Positions 23,186-30,889 of a stretch of DNA of 37,143 bases are shown here, piece by piece. The notes under the pieces were generated by a model that saw nothing but the letters and a program-made list of their open reading frames with translations, did no database searches and was not told where the DNA came from. Position 1 is the first letter of the stretch, and each line of letters begins with the position of its first letter. Both the position numbers and the translations under genes were made by a program. The stretch covers positions 3,906,691 to 3,943,833 of the forward strand of contig NZ_LOJP01000001.1 of assembly GCF_001553785.1 (NCBI RefSeq), written 5' to 3'. This DNA is from Actinoplanes sp. TFC3. Its GTDB lineage: Bacteria; Actinomycetota; Actinomycetes; Mycobacteriales; Micromonosporaceae.

Positions 23186-24130
23186 ATGAGCACTCCGCAA
23201 TCCACCGGCACCGTCGAGATCCTCGAAGGAGCTCCGGTCGCGCTGGGCGGCCCGCGTGGCATGGAGGTCGTCCGAACGCTGCCCAACAAGCACCGTCGCA
23301 TGGTTGGCGCATGGTGCTTTCTGGACGCCTACGGTCCGCACGACGTCACCACCGGCCCCGGCATGCGCGTCGGCCCGCATCCCCACATCGGCTTGCAGAC
23401 CGTGACCTGGCTGCTGCAGGGCGAGGTGCTGCACCGCGACAGCCTCGGCAGCCTGCAGGACATCCGGCCCGGCCAGCTCACCATCATGACCGCGGGCAGT
23501 GGCATCTCCCACTCCGAGGAAACGCCGGCCGAGCACAGCCCCACCTTGCAAGGGGTTCAGCTGTGGGTGGCCCTGCCGGAGTCCGACCGGCACATGCCGC
23601 CGGCGTTCGCCCACCACGCCGATCTGCCGGTGGTCACCGAGGGCGGCATGACCGCGACCGTCCTGATGGGCACGCTCGCGGGCGCGACGTCGCCGGCCGT
23701 TTGCCACACCCCGCTGCTGGGCGCCGAGATCACGCTGGCGGCACAGACAAGGACCACTGTTCCGGTACGTCCGGAGCACGAATACGCAGTCCTCGCCCTC
23801 GACGGCACCGCCACGGTGGCAGACACCGAGGTCAAACCGGGTCCGCTGCTCTACCTGGGCACCGGCCGGTCGGCGCTGACACTCACCACTGGCGATCCAG
23901 CCAAGCTGTTACTGCTGGGCGGGGAACCGTTTGACGAGAAGGTCGTCATGTGGTGGAACTTCGTCGCCCGAGATCACGAGGAGGTGGCCGCCGCCCGAGC
24001 AGCTTGGGAAGCCACAGCCGACGGTGCCGGAGAAGGAGAGTTCGGGGAGGTTGAGGGCTACGACGGCGTCCGCATTCCGGCCCCGCCGATGCCGATCACC
24101 AGGCTGGTGCCCAGGGGCCGGGTTCGCTGA
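23186..24130 (+). CDS. Pirin family protein
   Basis: 314 aa bicupin of normal pirin length. The metal-binding set is visible in the N-terminal cupin: H65 and H67 (VGPHPHIGLQTVTWLLQGEVLHRDSLG), then H109 and E111 (MTAGSGISHSEETP). LQGVQLWVALP and the C-terminal FVARDHEEVAAARAAWE segment match the family. Pirins are iron cupins; some are quercetinases and others redox-sensing regulators, and the sequence does not decide between these. The ATG at 23186 was chosen over a TTG six bases earlier. It is divergent from the lipoprotein gene across about 190 bases. Confidence 0.92.
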   Translation: MSTPQSTGTVEILEGAPVALGGPRGMEVVRTLPNKHRRMVGAWCFLDAYGPHDVTTGPGMRVGPHPHIGLQTVTWLLQGEVLHRDSLGSLQDIRPGQLTIMTAGSGISHSEETPAEHSPTLQGVQLWVALPESDRHMPPAFAHHADLPVVTEGGMTATVLMGTLAGATSPAVCHTPLLGAEITLAAQTRTTVPVRPEHEYAVLALDGTATVADTEVKPGPLLYLGTGRSALTLTTGDPAKLLLLGGEPFDEKVVMWWNFVARDHEEVAAARAAWEATADGAGEGEFGEVEGYDGVRIPAPPMPITRLVPRGRVR

Positions 24131-24170
24131 CCGCTGGGGCGAGGGAGGCGGCTTGGGCTGGAGCGGCTGA

Positions 24171-24232
24171 CCCGGATCCATGCGAGTGTCCCGGATCCAT
24201 GCGAGGAAAGGTTCGAAAGTAAGGAAAGGTTC
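24171..24232. repeat. Two adjacent pairs of short direct repeats
   Basis: CCCGGATCCATGCGAG occurs at 24171-24186 and again at 24190-24205, a 19-base step. It runs directly into AGGAAAGGTTC at 24204-24214 and 24222-24232, an 18-base step. They lie in the 197-bp gap between the pirin gene and the small membrane protein. No operon or mobile element explains them. Confidence 0.75.
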
Positions 24233-24327
24233 AGAACTGGGCGGATCGCATAAAAGCGGCTTGACGGAGGTTGTGGTGCAGCGGATGGTCGGAGGTGCAG
24301 GTACCGCGCGGGCTGAAGGAGCGCGCT

Positions 24328-24768
24328 GTGAGCATGCTCGATGTCGGAAAACTGGCGATCATCTCGGTGACGCCGACGCTGGTCGGCGCGGCCGTCGTCT
24401 ATGCGCCCAAGGTGTGCGCGACGGTGAGCCGCATCTGGGAGAAGCGATCCGAGAAGAACCATCCGCAGCCTCTCGGCCCGCCGATCGAGCGCCTCGCCGC
24501 CGACCTGCGCCGCCTGCTGGCCCTGCACGACGACCTGACCCGCTCGGCCCACCTCGCCATGCGGGCCCACCGCCTCTGGTCAATCGAGGCAGCCATCGCC
24601 GTCCGTGCCACAGAAACAGCCCGCGCCCTCGACATTGCCCACCGCGAACCCGAGATCCCCGGCGACCTCACCCGAACCGAACTCGCCATGCTCCTGCACG
24701 CCATCGCCGACTCGGGCCTGGTCCTCCCCGCCTCAGTAGGACACTTCACACAAGACGGCCGCCTGTAA
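24328..24768 (+). CDS. Small membrane-anchored protein of unknown function
   Basis: 146 aa from the GTG at 24328, with GGAG six bases upstream; the ATG at 24334 is an alternative. Residues about 8-28 (LAIISVTPTLVGAAVVYAPKV) form one hydrophobic segment, followed by a positively charged stretch with RIWEKRSEKNH, giving an N-out anchor with a cytoplasmic body. The rest is predicted helical (ERLAADLRRLLALHDDL, HRLWSIEAAIAVRATETARALDIAH) and ends GHFTQDGRL. I do not recognise the family. The coding call rests on the good ribosome-binding site, GC-rich third positions and the sensible TM-plus-helix design. Hairpins about 90 bases downstream may end its mRNA. Confidence 0.65.
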   Translation: MSMLDVGKLAIISVTPTLVGAAVVYAPKVCATVSRIWEKRSEKNHPQPLGPPIERLAADLRRLLALHDDLTRSAHLAMRAHRLWSIEAAIAVRATETARALDIAHREPEIPGDLTRTELAMLLHAIADSGLVLPASVGHFTQDGRL

Positions 24769-24855
24769 CCGGCACGCCAAGGAACGCGAGCCTGTCGCGG
24801 GTAGCGCGCACGGCGACGTATCAGCGAAGTAGGCGCGCCGGACTGGGGTTGGGCG

Positions 24856-24900
24856 CGACCGCCCCGGGCGCGATCATGGCGATCGGGACCGGGGCGGTCG
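24856..24900. terminator. Hairpin terminator candidate
   Basis: CGACCGCCCCGG (24856-24867) pairs perfectly with 24889-24900 around a 21-base loop. It lies 88 bases after the small membrane protein gene and is the first of three hairpins in about 180 bases. Confidence 0.65.
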
Positions 24901-24926
24901 TCGGTGCCCGCTGGAGGAGCGGGCGG

Positions 24927-24956
24927 AAACGGTGGCGGGTGCACCCGCCACCGTTT
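24927..24956. terminator. Perfect 30-bp palindrome, bidirectional terminator candidate
   Basis: AAACGGTGGCGGGTG (24927-24941) is followed without a spacer by its exact reverse complement (24942-24956). In RNA this forms a stem of about 13 bp with a tight loop. The A-tract before and T-tract after give it a weak intrinsic-terminator character on both strands. Confidence 0.75.
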
Positions 24957-25005
24957 GAACCCCGGCGGCGCTCAACGGGGGGCGGTCAGCGCGCGCCGGG
25001 GGTTC

Positions 25006-25034
25006 GGGCCGGCCATTGCGGGACCGGCCGGCCC
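25006..25034. repeat. GC-only inverted repeat
   Basis: GGGCCGGCC (25006-25014) pairs with GGCCGGCCC (25026-25034) around an 11-base loop. It is the third hairpin of the cluster, 49 bases after the 30-bp palindrome. Confidence 0.55.
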
Positions 25035-25059
25035 ATGTCTTGATGCGGTGGCCCGCAAC

Positions 25060-25101
25060 CTCAAGCCGTCAGCTCACGGACTCAAGCCGCTGCGTCACGG
25101 A
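25060..25101. repeat. 21-bp direct repeat
   Basis: CTCAAGCCGTCAGCTCACGGA (25060-25080, 21 bases) is followed directly by a copy with the same CTCAAGCCG start and TCACGGA end (25081-25101). A partial third unit starts CCCAAGCC at 25102. Confidence 0.7.
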
Positions 25102-25675
25102 CCCAAGCCTCCGCCGGCCACCTCCTCAACGGTGCCACCCGAAGGGCCATGATCCGCGAACCGGGGACGTGGTGCTCACCACGGTGACGGTGAGTGGTGG
25201 GGAAATGCGGCGCTGTGATCGTACGGGAATGGTGGATCTGTGGGTCTTTTAAGCGGGTCTTAATTCGTGGTGTCGGTTACCGGACGGAATTGTGGGAGCG
25301 CGATCATGGATGGGGCGTGGGGGACGTCACTCTCCGTTCAGGACGGACGCCTGTACGATCATCGCCGCGCGGGAAATGAACCGCTGGGCGTGCGCGTCCG
25401 TACTGTGCGTCGACGGACCATTCCCGGTGGGCCGCGACGCCGGGCGGGACGGGGATGTGCGGCATCCTCGGCTCGGGTGGCGGGGTTGCGCGGGCGGTAG
25501 CGCCGTACGCAAATCCGTGGTTAACCTTCCAACTCAGCCGCGCGGAAGGGTGCCCGACGCGCGTGCGGGGGGAACGGGCGCGAGGACGGGGGACACGGAT
25601 GCGGCAAGGGGCCGGCTCGGCAGTTCCGCGACCATGCGTCCGCATTGCGGTAACGCGTCGCGGCGGGGTCGCCCG

Positions 25676-28600
25676 ATGAGCTACGAGGACGACGAGTACT
25701 GGGAATCCGAGTACGACGACAAGAAGCGTCCCGCACGCAACACCGAGGCCACCGCTACGGCCCGTGATCCTTACGCAGACGCCGCCGTCTTCTCCCGCTG
25801 GGGACCCGAAGTGCGCCGGCCTGCGGAAACGCGCCGCGCTACCTATGTTGAAGAACAAGACTTCGACAATTCCCCGGCCATTTCCGGTACGTCCGAAGCT
25901 CCCGATCCAACTCCCCCGGACGAACTCGCCGAACGGCGTCGCCGCCGGCAAAACGGTCACCCAAGGTCACCTCAACGAGACGAGCAAGTGAAGCAAGCGT
26001 TCGATGGCGACCGCCCCAGCTGGCTCGACGACCCGGGCTTCGAGGCGGCCGACCTCGACGCCGAGGTACCCGAAATAGAGTACGGCCGCGACGGCTACTC
26101 CATCCGCAGCCTCGACTTCGACGAACTCGAGTACGACGACCGCGAGTTCGACGCCGACGACTGGGAAACCCAGCGCAAGTACACCGCCGTCGAACGAGCC
26201 CGCCGCATCGAAACGTCCTCTTTCTGGGACGGCGACCCGACCGACGAGGAACCGGCCCCCCGCCGCGGCCGCAAAAAGCCCCCGGAGTCACCGGCCGCTG
26301 CTGGCCGCGCCCGGGTGACGCCGCCGGCCGAGGAGGAAGTGCCGCGGGAGAAGCGACGGTTCTTCAAGCGGGACGAACCGATCGCGCGGCCTCACGGCCC
26401 GAGGGCGCAGCCCGAAGGCCCGGCGCAGCGGCCCGAGGGTCCTGCGGCGCGGCCCGGTCGGATCCCTCGACCTGATCAAGCACCTCATCCTGGTCAAGCA
26501 CCCCGGCCAAACCAAGCACCTCGACCCGATCACGCCCCTCTGCCTCGGCAGACGCCTGGGCATGGTGACGCGCCGGCGGCTCGGTCCGCTCAAACACCGG
26601 CTGCGCGGTCCGGGCAAGTGCAGGCTGCACGGCCCGGGCAGGCGCCGGCAGTTCCGGCGGCCTTCGGTGGCGGGACCGATCCTTCGCGGCCGGCTGCTTC
26701 GCATGGCGAAACCGCTGGTCGTGCGCAGGTACGCCGCAACGAGCCGCCGCGCGACGAACCCGCAGCGTTCGACAGCAGGCCGGGGACCTTCGATGGCGGT
26801 CCGGTCGCTTTCGACGGCGGACCAGCGGTGTTCGACGGTGGGCCGGCGTCCGTCGGGCGTAGCAGGCCGAACGCCTATCAGCACCGAGACGATCGCTTTG
26901 CTGGTGAGACCTTCGCTGGTCACACGTCGCTCGAAGACCCCGCGACGTCCGAATTCGGCACTGACAGTCTCTTCGCCAACGACACTGCGGCACCACATGA
27001 CGACTTCACCTCGTTCGACGACGCGAACGCCTTCAACGACGCCAACGCCTTCCACGACCCGAACGCCTTCCACGACCCGAACGCTTTCCACGGCGCGCCC
27101 CCCTTCCAAGCCGCCGGCTCCTTCAGCACCCCGGACTCCGTCAGCCCGGCCGACTCGTTGCAGCACGAGGACCGCCGCCGCACCAACCCCGCCGCGTTCC
27201 ACCCCGGCGACCAGCGCCACCCCAGCGACCAGCGTCACCTTGGCGATCATCTCCACCCCGCCAGTCAGCGCCATCCCGACCCAGCCGCCTTCCAACCCGA
27301 CGCGGAAGGCGCAGTCCCGCCGGACATGGCCGGCACCGCAGCCGAAGAGTGGCCGGACGACCACGCGCCGTACCGTCCCCCAGCGGCCAGGCAGCAGACC
27401 GCTCCCCCGGCGCCGCCCGAGGCCGAGCCCGACGCCGAGGGTCCCCGGGTCGTCAGCCGTGCCGCCCCGCCGTCCGCTCCCAAGATCATCAGCAAGGCCA
27501 CGCCGGCGCCGGCGCCCCGCGTCATCAAGACCGAGGCGCCTGCCAAGCCGCGCGTCGTCACGCCGCCTCCGCCCCGGGTCGCCAACCCCGCAGCCCACGA
27601 TCAAGGGCAACGTCCGGTTTCGGGTACGCCCCAAAGCGCAACTCCTGACTATTCGTCACCACACGCCGGATCCTCGCCGTACTCGACACCGCCTCAAGCC
27701 GCCGCCTACGCAGCGACGGACTCCTACTCCGCACCCGAACCTCCTCAGGCCGCCGCCTACCCGGCGACCGACGCCTACGCGGCACTCGAAGGTTTACCGG
27801 TCAGTCCGGCCGCAGGCCCAAGCCCCTCGAACCGCGCGGACGCACCGCAGCGCCCGGCACCGGGCCGGGCTGCCGTGCCGCAGGCCGGTTCCGGTGTGCC
27901 GCCGATTTCGGCCGGGCAGGTGACGGGTCGTCAGGCCGTACCGATCAATTCCCCGAACGATCAAGCAGCCGGCGCCCCACCCAGGCCGAGGCGGGCACCT
28001 CAGCAGGCGCCGATCTCCCCGGCCATGCCGCCGCCCACGCCGCCGACGGTTCCCCCGCCGGTTCGACGCCCGGCGACGGGCGCCGTACCGCAGAACCCGC
28101 AAGCGCCCGCGGCGTTCACCCCCTGGAACGACCAGGAGTCCGACGACTGGCAGCGCACCGGCACAGCCGAGCGGCCCATCGCAGGCGGGCCCCGCACGGC
28201 AATGATCCTGTCGACCGGCGAACCATCTCCGGTACCGCTGCCGGATCATCGCCCCACCCGAATTGCCCCCACCAGCGGCGCCCCGGGCGACCGTCCGACC
28301 AGCGGTGCTGGCCTGCGCACGCCTACGAGCGGCGCTCCAGTCGTGAACCAGCCGGCCGGCGAGGAACGAACGCTACCGATGTCTCGCGCGGGCAGTGTTC
28401 AGGTGCCTGGCGGGACGCGGGAGCAGGGGGTTGGGGTTGGCCCTGACGTCCGGCGCGGTGATGCGGTACGGCAGGCGGAAGAGGCGGCCCGGCAGACTGA
28501 GGCGGCGCGGCAAGCTCAGGCAGCGCGGCAAGCTGAAGCGGCCCGGCAAGCTGAAGCGGCGCGGCAAGCTGAGGCGGCGCGGCACGCTCAGGTTGCGCGG

Positions 28601-30889
28601 CACGCTCAGGTTGCGCGGCAGGCCGAGGAGGCGCGGCAGGCCGAGGAGGCTCGTCGCGCTGAAGAAGCACGGCGGGCGGAAGAGGGCCGGCGCGCTGAAG
28701 AAGCGCGGCGGGCGGAAGAGGCGCGGCGCTCGGAAGAGGCGCGACGCGCTGAGGAAGTGCGACGCGCTGAAGAAGCGCAGCGGGCTGAGCAAGCTCGTCG
28801 GGCTGAAGAGGCACGTCAGAACGCCGAGGATCAGGAAGCTGCGCGGCGGCAGGCTGCGGAGGCAGCTCAGCAGGCGCGGCAGGCTGAGGAGTCGAGCCGG
28901 CAGGCGGAGGGGTTGCTGCGTCAGGCGCAGGCCGAACGCGAGGCCGACGCTGCACGCAGGCAGCGAGCCGAACGCCAAGCCGAGGCCGCACGTCACGCCG
29001 AAGCCGCCCAGCAAGCTGAGGCCGCTCGGATCGCTCACGCCGCGCAGCAAAAAGCTGAAGCCGAACGCCAGGCCGAAGCCGAACGCCAGGCCGAGGCGGC
29101 CCGTCAGGCCGACGCCGCGCGCCAAGCCGAGGCGGCGCGGCAGGTGGCAGAAGCACGGCAAGCGGAGATGGCGCGCCAGGCGGAAGACGCCCGCCTCGCA
29201 GAGCAGAAGCAGCGCGCGGACGAACAAAGGCGCGCGGACGAACAGCAGCGCGCCGAAGAGGTACGTCGAGCGGAAGCGGCACGCGAAGCGGACCAGCAGC
29301 ACGAGGCCGAGCGACAGCACGACGCCAACCAGCGGCAAGAGGAAGCGGCTCGGCAGGCGGCGGCGAATCGGGAGATGCAGCGGAACGGGGCTCTGCCGTC
29401 GAGTGCGTTGCCGGTGTCGGTCACGCCGCAGGCCATGCGGCCGGGGCCTAACCCTGCGGCTAATGCGTTGCCGATTGGGCGGTTGATGACTTCGGGGCCG
29501 GATGCGCCTCGCAAGTACGCCGACTCGGATCTTGGACCTACCTGGTTCGGGCCTTCGAAGGGCGAAAGTGGCGCAGAGGCGCCGGTCCGGGATGTAGCTG
29601 CGGCTGCGCAGGAAAGCACGGCTACGCGCAGCGACGTTGAGGGCGCAGCCGCCGTTCCGGGCGCGCAGGCTCAGGCGACCCCGGTAAGGGAAGAGCAAGC
29701 CACCACCCCAGCGCAGACAATCGCCGCCGGGGACCGAGCCACCACCTCGGACCAAGCAACGACCGAGGAACAGGTAACGACCGAGGAACAGGTAACCACT
29801 GCGGGGCCGGCAACGACCGGGGAACCACCAGCTACCGCCCCCGAGCAGCAAATTCAGCGAACCCCAATTCCCGGCACGGCGCCCGGCGCACCCCCGGCAG
29901 CCGCCGCGGAACCATCACCGGCATCCCTGCGTCAGCAAACCCCGGAGCAGCCAGAGAAAGCAGAAGCCGCCCCGGCCAGTCGCACAAAGGATTTCAGCGA
30001 TGCCCCGACCCAGGACGTACGTCCGCAAGCACAAGCCGGCGCCCAGGAGTTCGACGAGCACGGCAACATCCTCGACCTGGACATCACCAACCTGATCGCC
30101 TCCGCAAAAAGCCCGACCGCAGAGAGCCCGACCGCAAAAAGCCCGACCGCGGAAGGCACGACCGCGAAAAGCCCGGCAACAACAGTTCAGCCCGCCAAAA
30201 GCCCAGCCCCTGCGGAAAGCGCAACCCCCGCACCCCGGCCCTCCACCAAGAAGCCCAAAAGCAAACCCCTGAACGAGGAAGACCTCTCAGCGATCCGCTG
30301 GCGGTTGGACGGGGCGACGCTCAAGGAGATCGGGGATGATCGGGAGGCGTTGCGGGAGTTGGGTGAGCGCCTTGATGGGCCGTTGGCCGATGAGCTGGAC
30401 AATGTGGCTCGGGCTGGGTTGTTGAGTGTTCGGGCTGAGGTTTACCGGCTGCTGGATGAGCTGGGGATGGCCGCGGCGGCTAGTCGGTTGGCTTTGGCGA
30501 ATGCTGAGTCGGCTGGGGATGTTCGGGCTGTTGTTATTGCGCAGGCCGAGTTGGCTCATGTTCTTCGGTTGCGGGGGGATTACCAGGAGGCCGATCGCCT
30601 TTTCGAGGAGGCGGCCAGTTCGCGGGCTCCTGACGTACTGCTCAGCGTCGTTCATGAAAATGCCGGGCGCAGTGCCTACGATCAGGGCCGGCTCATGGAG
30701 GCCTTGGACCATTTCACCCGGGCCATCCGGCTTGGAATGCCGGAGGATCAGGAACTCGTTCAGCGCATCGATGTGGCTCTGGAAGCCATTTACATCCATG
30801 TCCTGCGCGACGGGTGGGGGCCTTATCCCCGCCTGCGCCGGGAGATTCTGGGCCTGGTCAAGGGCGCTGATTCGGAACAAGACGATTGA
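25676..30889 (+). CDS. Giant disordered repeat protein with C-terminal TPR-like domain
   Basis: 1737 aa from the ATG at 25676, where MSYEDDEYWESEYDD begins; 25634 is an alternative start. Residues 1-230 are acidic. About 230-920 are Pro/Ala/Gln-rich and disordered, with short local repeats: PxQAPRP, FDGGPxxFDGGP, DPNAFH/DANAF and xxDQRHP. About 929-1230 are a charged A/R/E/Q tract whose first part repeats hexamers of the form ARQAEA/ARRAEE. Another Thr/Ser/Pro/Lys-rich segment (TEEQVT, SPTAKSP) leads to about 1530-1737, a conserved-looking helical domain with at least two TPR-like units (RGDYQEADRLFEEAASS, YDQGRLMEALDHFTRAIRLG). No signal peptide or membrane segment is visible, so it is cytoplasmic. 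Function unknown; a scaffold or cytoskeleton-linked role is speculation. Its last 32 bases overlap the convergent GGDEF gene. Confidence 0.85.
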   Translation: MSYEDDEYWESEYDDKKRPARNTEATATARDPYADAAVFSRWGPEVRRPAETRRATYVEEQDFDNSPAISGTSEAPDPTPPDELAERRRRRQNGHPRSPQRDEQVKQAFDGDRPSWLDDPGFEAADLDAEVPEIEYGRDGYSIRSLDFDELEYDDREFDADDWETQRKYTAVERARRIETSSFWDGDPTDEEPAPRRGRKKPPESPAAAGRARVTPPAEEEVPREKRRFFKRDEPIARPHGPRAQPEGPAQRPEGPAARPGRIPRPDQAPHPGQAPRPNQAPRPDHAPLPRQTPGHGDAPAARSAQTPAARSGQVQAARPGQAPAVPAAFGGGTDPSRPAASHGETAGRAQVRRNEPPRDEPAAFDSRPGTFDGGPVAFDGGPAVFDGGPASVGRSRPNAYQHRDDRFAGETFAGHTSLEDPATSEFGTDSLFANDTAAPHDDFTSFDDANAFNDANAFHDPNAFHDPNAFHGAPPFQAAGSFSTPDSVSPADSLQHEDRRRTNPAAFHPGDQRHPSDQRHLGDHLHPASQRHPDPAAFQPDAEGAVPPDMAGTAAEEWPDDHAPYRPPAARQQTAPPAPPEAEPDAEGPRVVSRAAPPSAPKIISKATPAPAPRVIKTEAPAKPRVVTPPPPRVANPAAHDQGQRPVSGTPQSATPDYSSPHAGSSPYSTPPQAAAYAATDSYSAPEPPQAAAYPATDAYAALEGLPVSPAAGPSPSNRADAPQRPAPGRAAVPQAGSGVPPISAGQVTGRQAVPINSPNDQAAGAPPRPRRAPQQAPISPAMPPPTPPTVPPPVRRPATGAVPQNPQAPAAFTPWNDQESDDWQRTGTAERPIAGGPRTAMILSTGEPSPVPLPDHRPTRIAPTSGAPGDRPTSGAGLRTPTSGAPVVNQPAGEERTLPMSRAGSVQVPGGTREQGVGVGPDVRRGDAVRQAEEAARQTEAARQAQAARQAEAARQAEAARQAEAARHAQVARHAQVARQAEEARQAEEARRAEEARRAEEGRRAEEARRAEEARRSEEARRAEEVRRAEEAQRAEQARRAEEARQNAEDQEAARRQAAEAAQQARQAEESSRQAEGLLRQAQAEREADAARRQRAERQAEAARHAEAAQQAEAARIAHAAQQKAEAERQAEAERQAEAARQADAARQAEAARQVAEARQAEMARQAEDARLAEQKQRADEQRRADEQQRAEEVRRAEAAREADQQHEAERQHDANQRQEEAARQAAANREMQRNGALPSSALPVSVTPQAMRPGPNPAANALPIGRLMTSGPDAPRKYADSDLGPTWFGPSKGESGAEAPVRDVAAAAQESTATRSDVEGAAAVPGAQAQATPVREEQATTPAQTIAAGDRATTSDQATTEEQVTTEEQVTTAGPATTGEPPATAPEQQIQRTPIPGTAPGAPPAAAAEPSPASLRQQTPEQPEKAEAAPASRTKDFSDAPTQDVRPQAQAGAQEFDEHGNILDLDITNLIASAKSPTAESPTAKSPTAEGTTAKSPATTVQPAKSPAPAESATPAPRPSTKKPKSKPLNEEDLSAIRWRLDGATLKEIGDDREALRELGERLDGPLADELDNVARAGLLSVRAEVYRLLDELGMAAAASRLALANAESAGDVRAVVIAQAELAHVLRLRGDYQEADRLFEEAASSRAPDVLLSVVHENAGRSAYDQGRLMEALDHFTRAIRLGMPEDQELVQRIDVALEAIYIHVLRDGWGPYPRLRREILGLVKGADSEQDD
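28462..28830 (+). repeat. 18-bp minisatellite encoding hexapeptide repeats
   Basis: About twenty tandem 18-base units inside the giant gene encode ARQAEA, ARHAQV, ARQAEE and ARRAEE. Neighbouring units such as the two ARHAQV copies (28581-28616 region) are nearly identical in DNA, showing recent duplication. Less regular units of the same composition continue to about 29360. Confidence 0.85.

Larger units (their letters stand above)
24769..25675. other. 907-base gene-free region with hairpins and repeats
   Basis: No frame here looks coding; translations are rich in Arg, Cys, Trp and Gly without domain character. Contents: hairpins at 24856-24900, 24927-24956 and 25006-25034, a 21-bp direct repeat at 25060-25101, and a relatively AT-rich patch at 25245-25290 (TCTTTTAAGCGGGTCTTAATTC) that may hold the promoter of the giant gene. 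The remaining roughly 385 bases before the ATG at 25676 would be an unusually long leader. The open frame continuous with the giant gene back to 25292 was judged non-coding for the same compositional reason. Confidence 0.65.

Noticed and set aside
24171..24232. Insertion-sequence ends
   Set aside because: The repeats are direct, only 16 and 11 bases long, and no transposase lies between or near them.
25293..25306. CebR-like site TGGGAGCGCGATCA
   Set aside because: Matches the operator at only 11 of 14 positions, the palindrome is broken, and no sugar gene follows.
25292..25675. N-terminal extension of the giant gene
   Set aside because: The translation is rich in Arg, Cys and Trp with no coding character, and MSYEDDEYW at 25676 is a natural beginning.
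26288..29851. Long minus-strand and alternate plus frames within the giant gene
   Set aside because: The low-complexity GC-rich DNA keeps all frames open. Only the chosen frame has the acidic start, regular hexamers and a TPR-like end.
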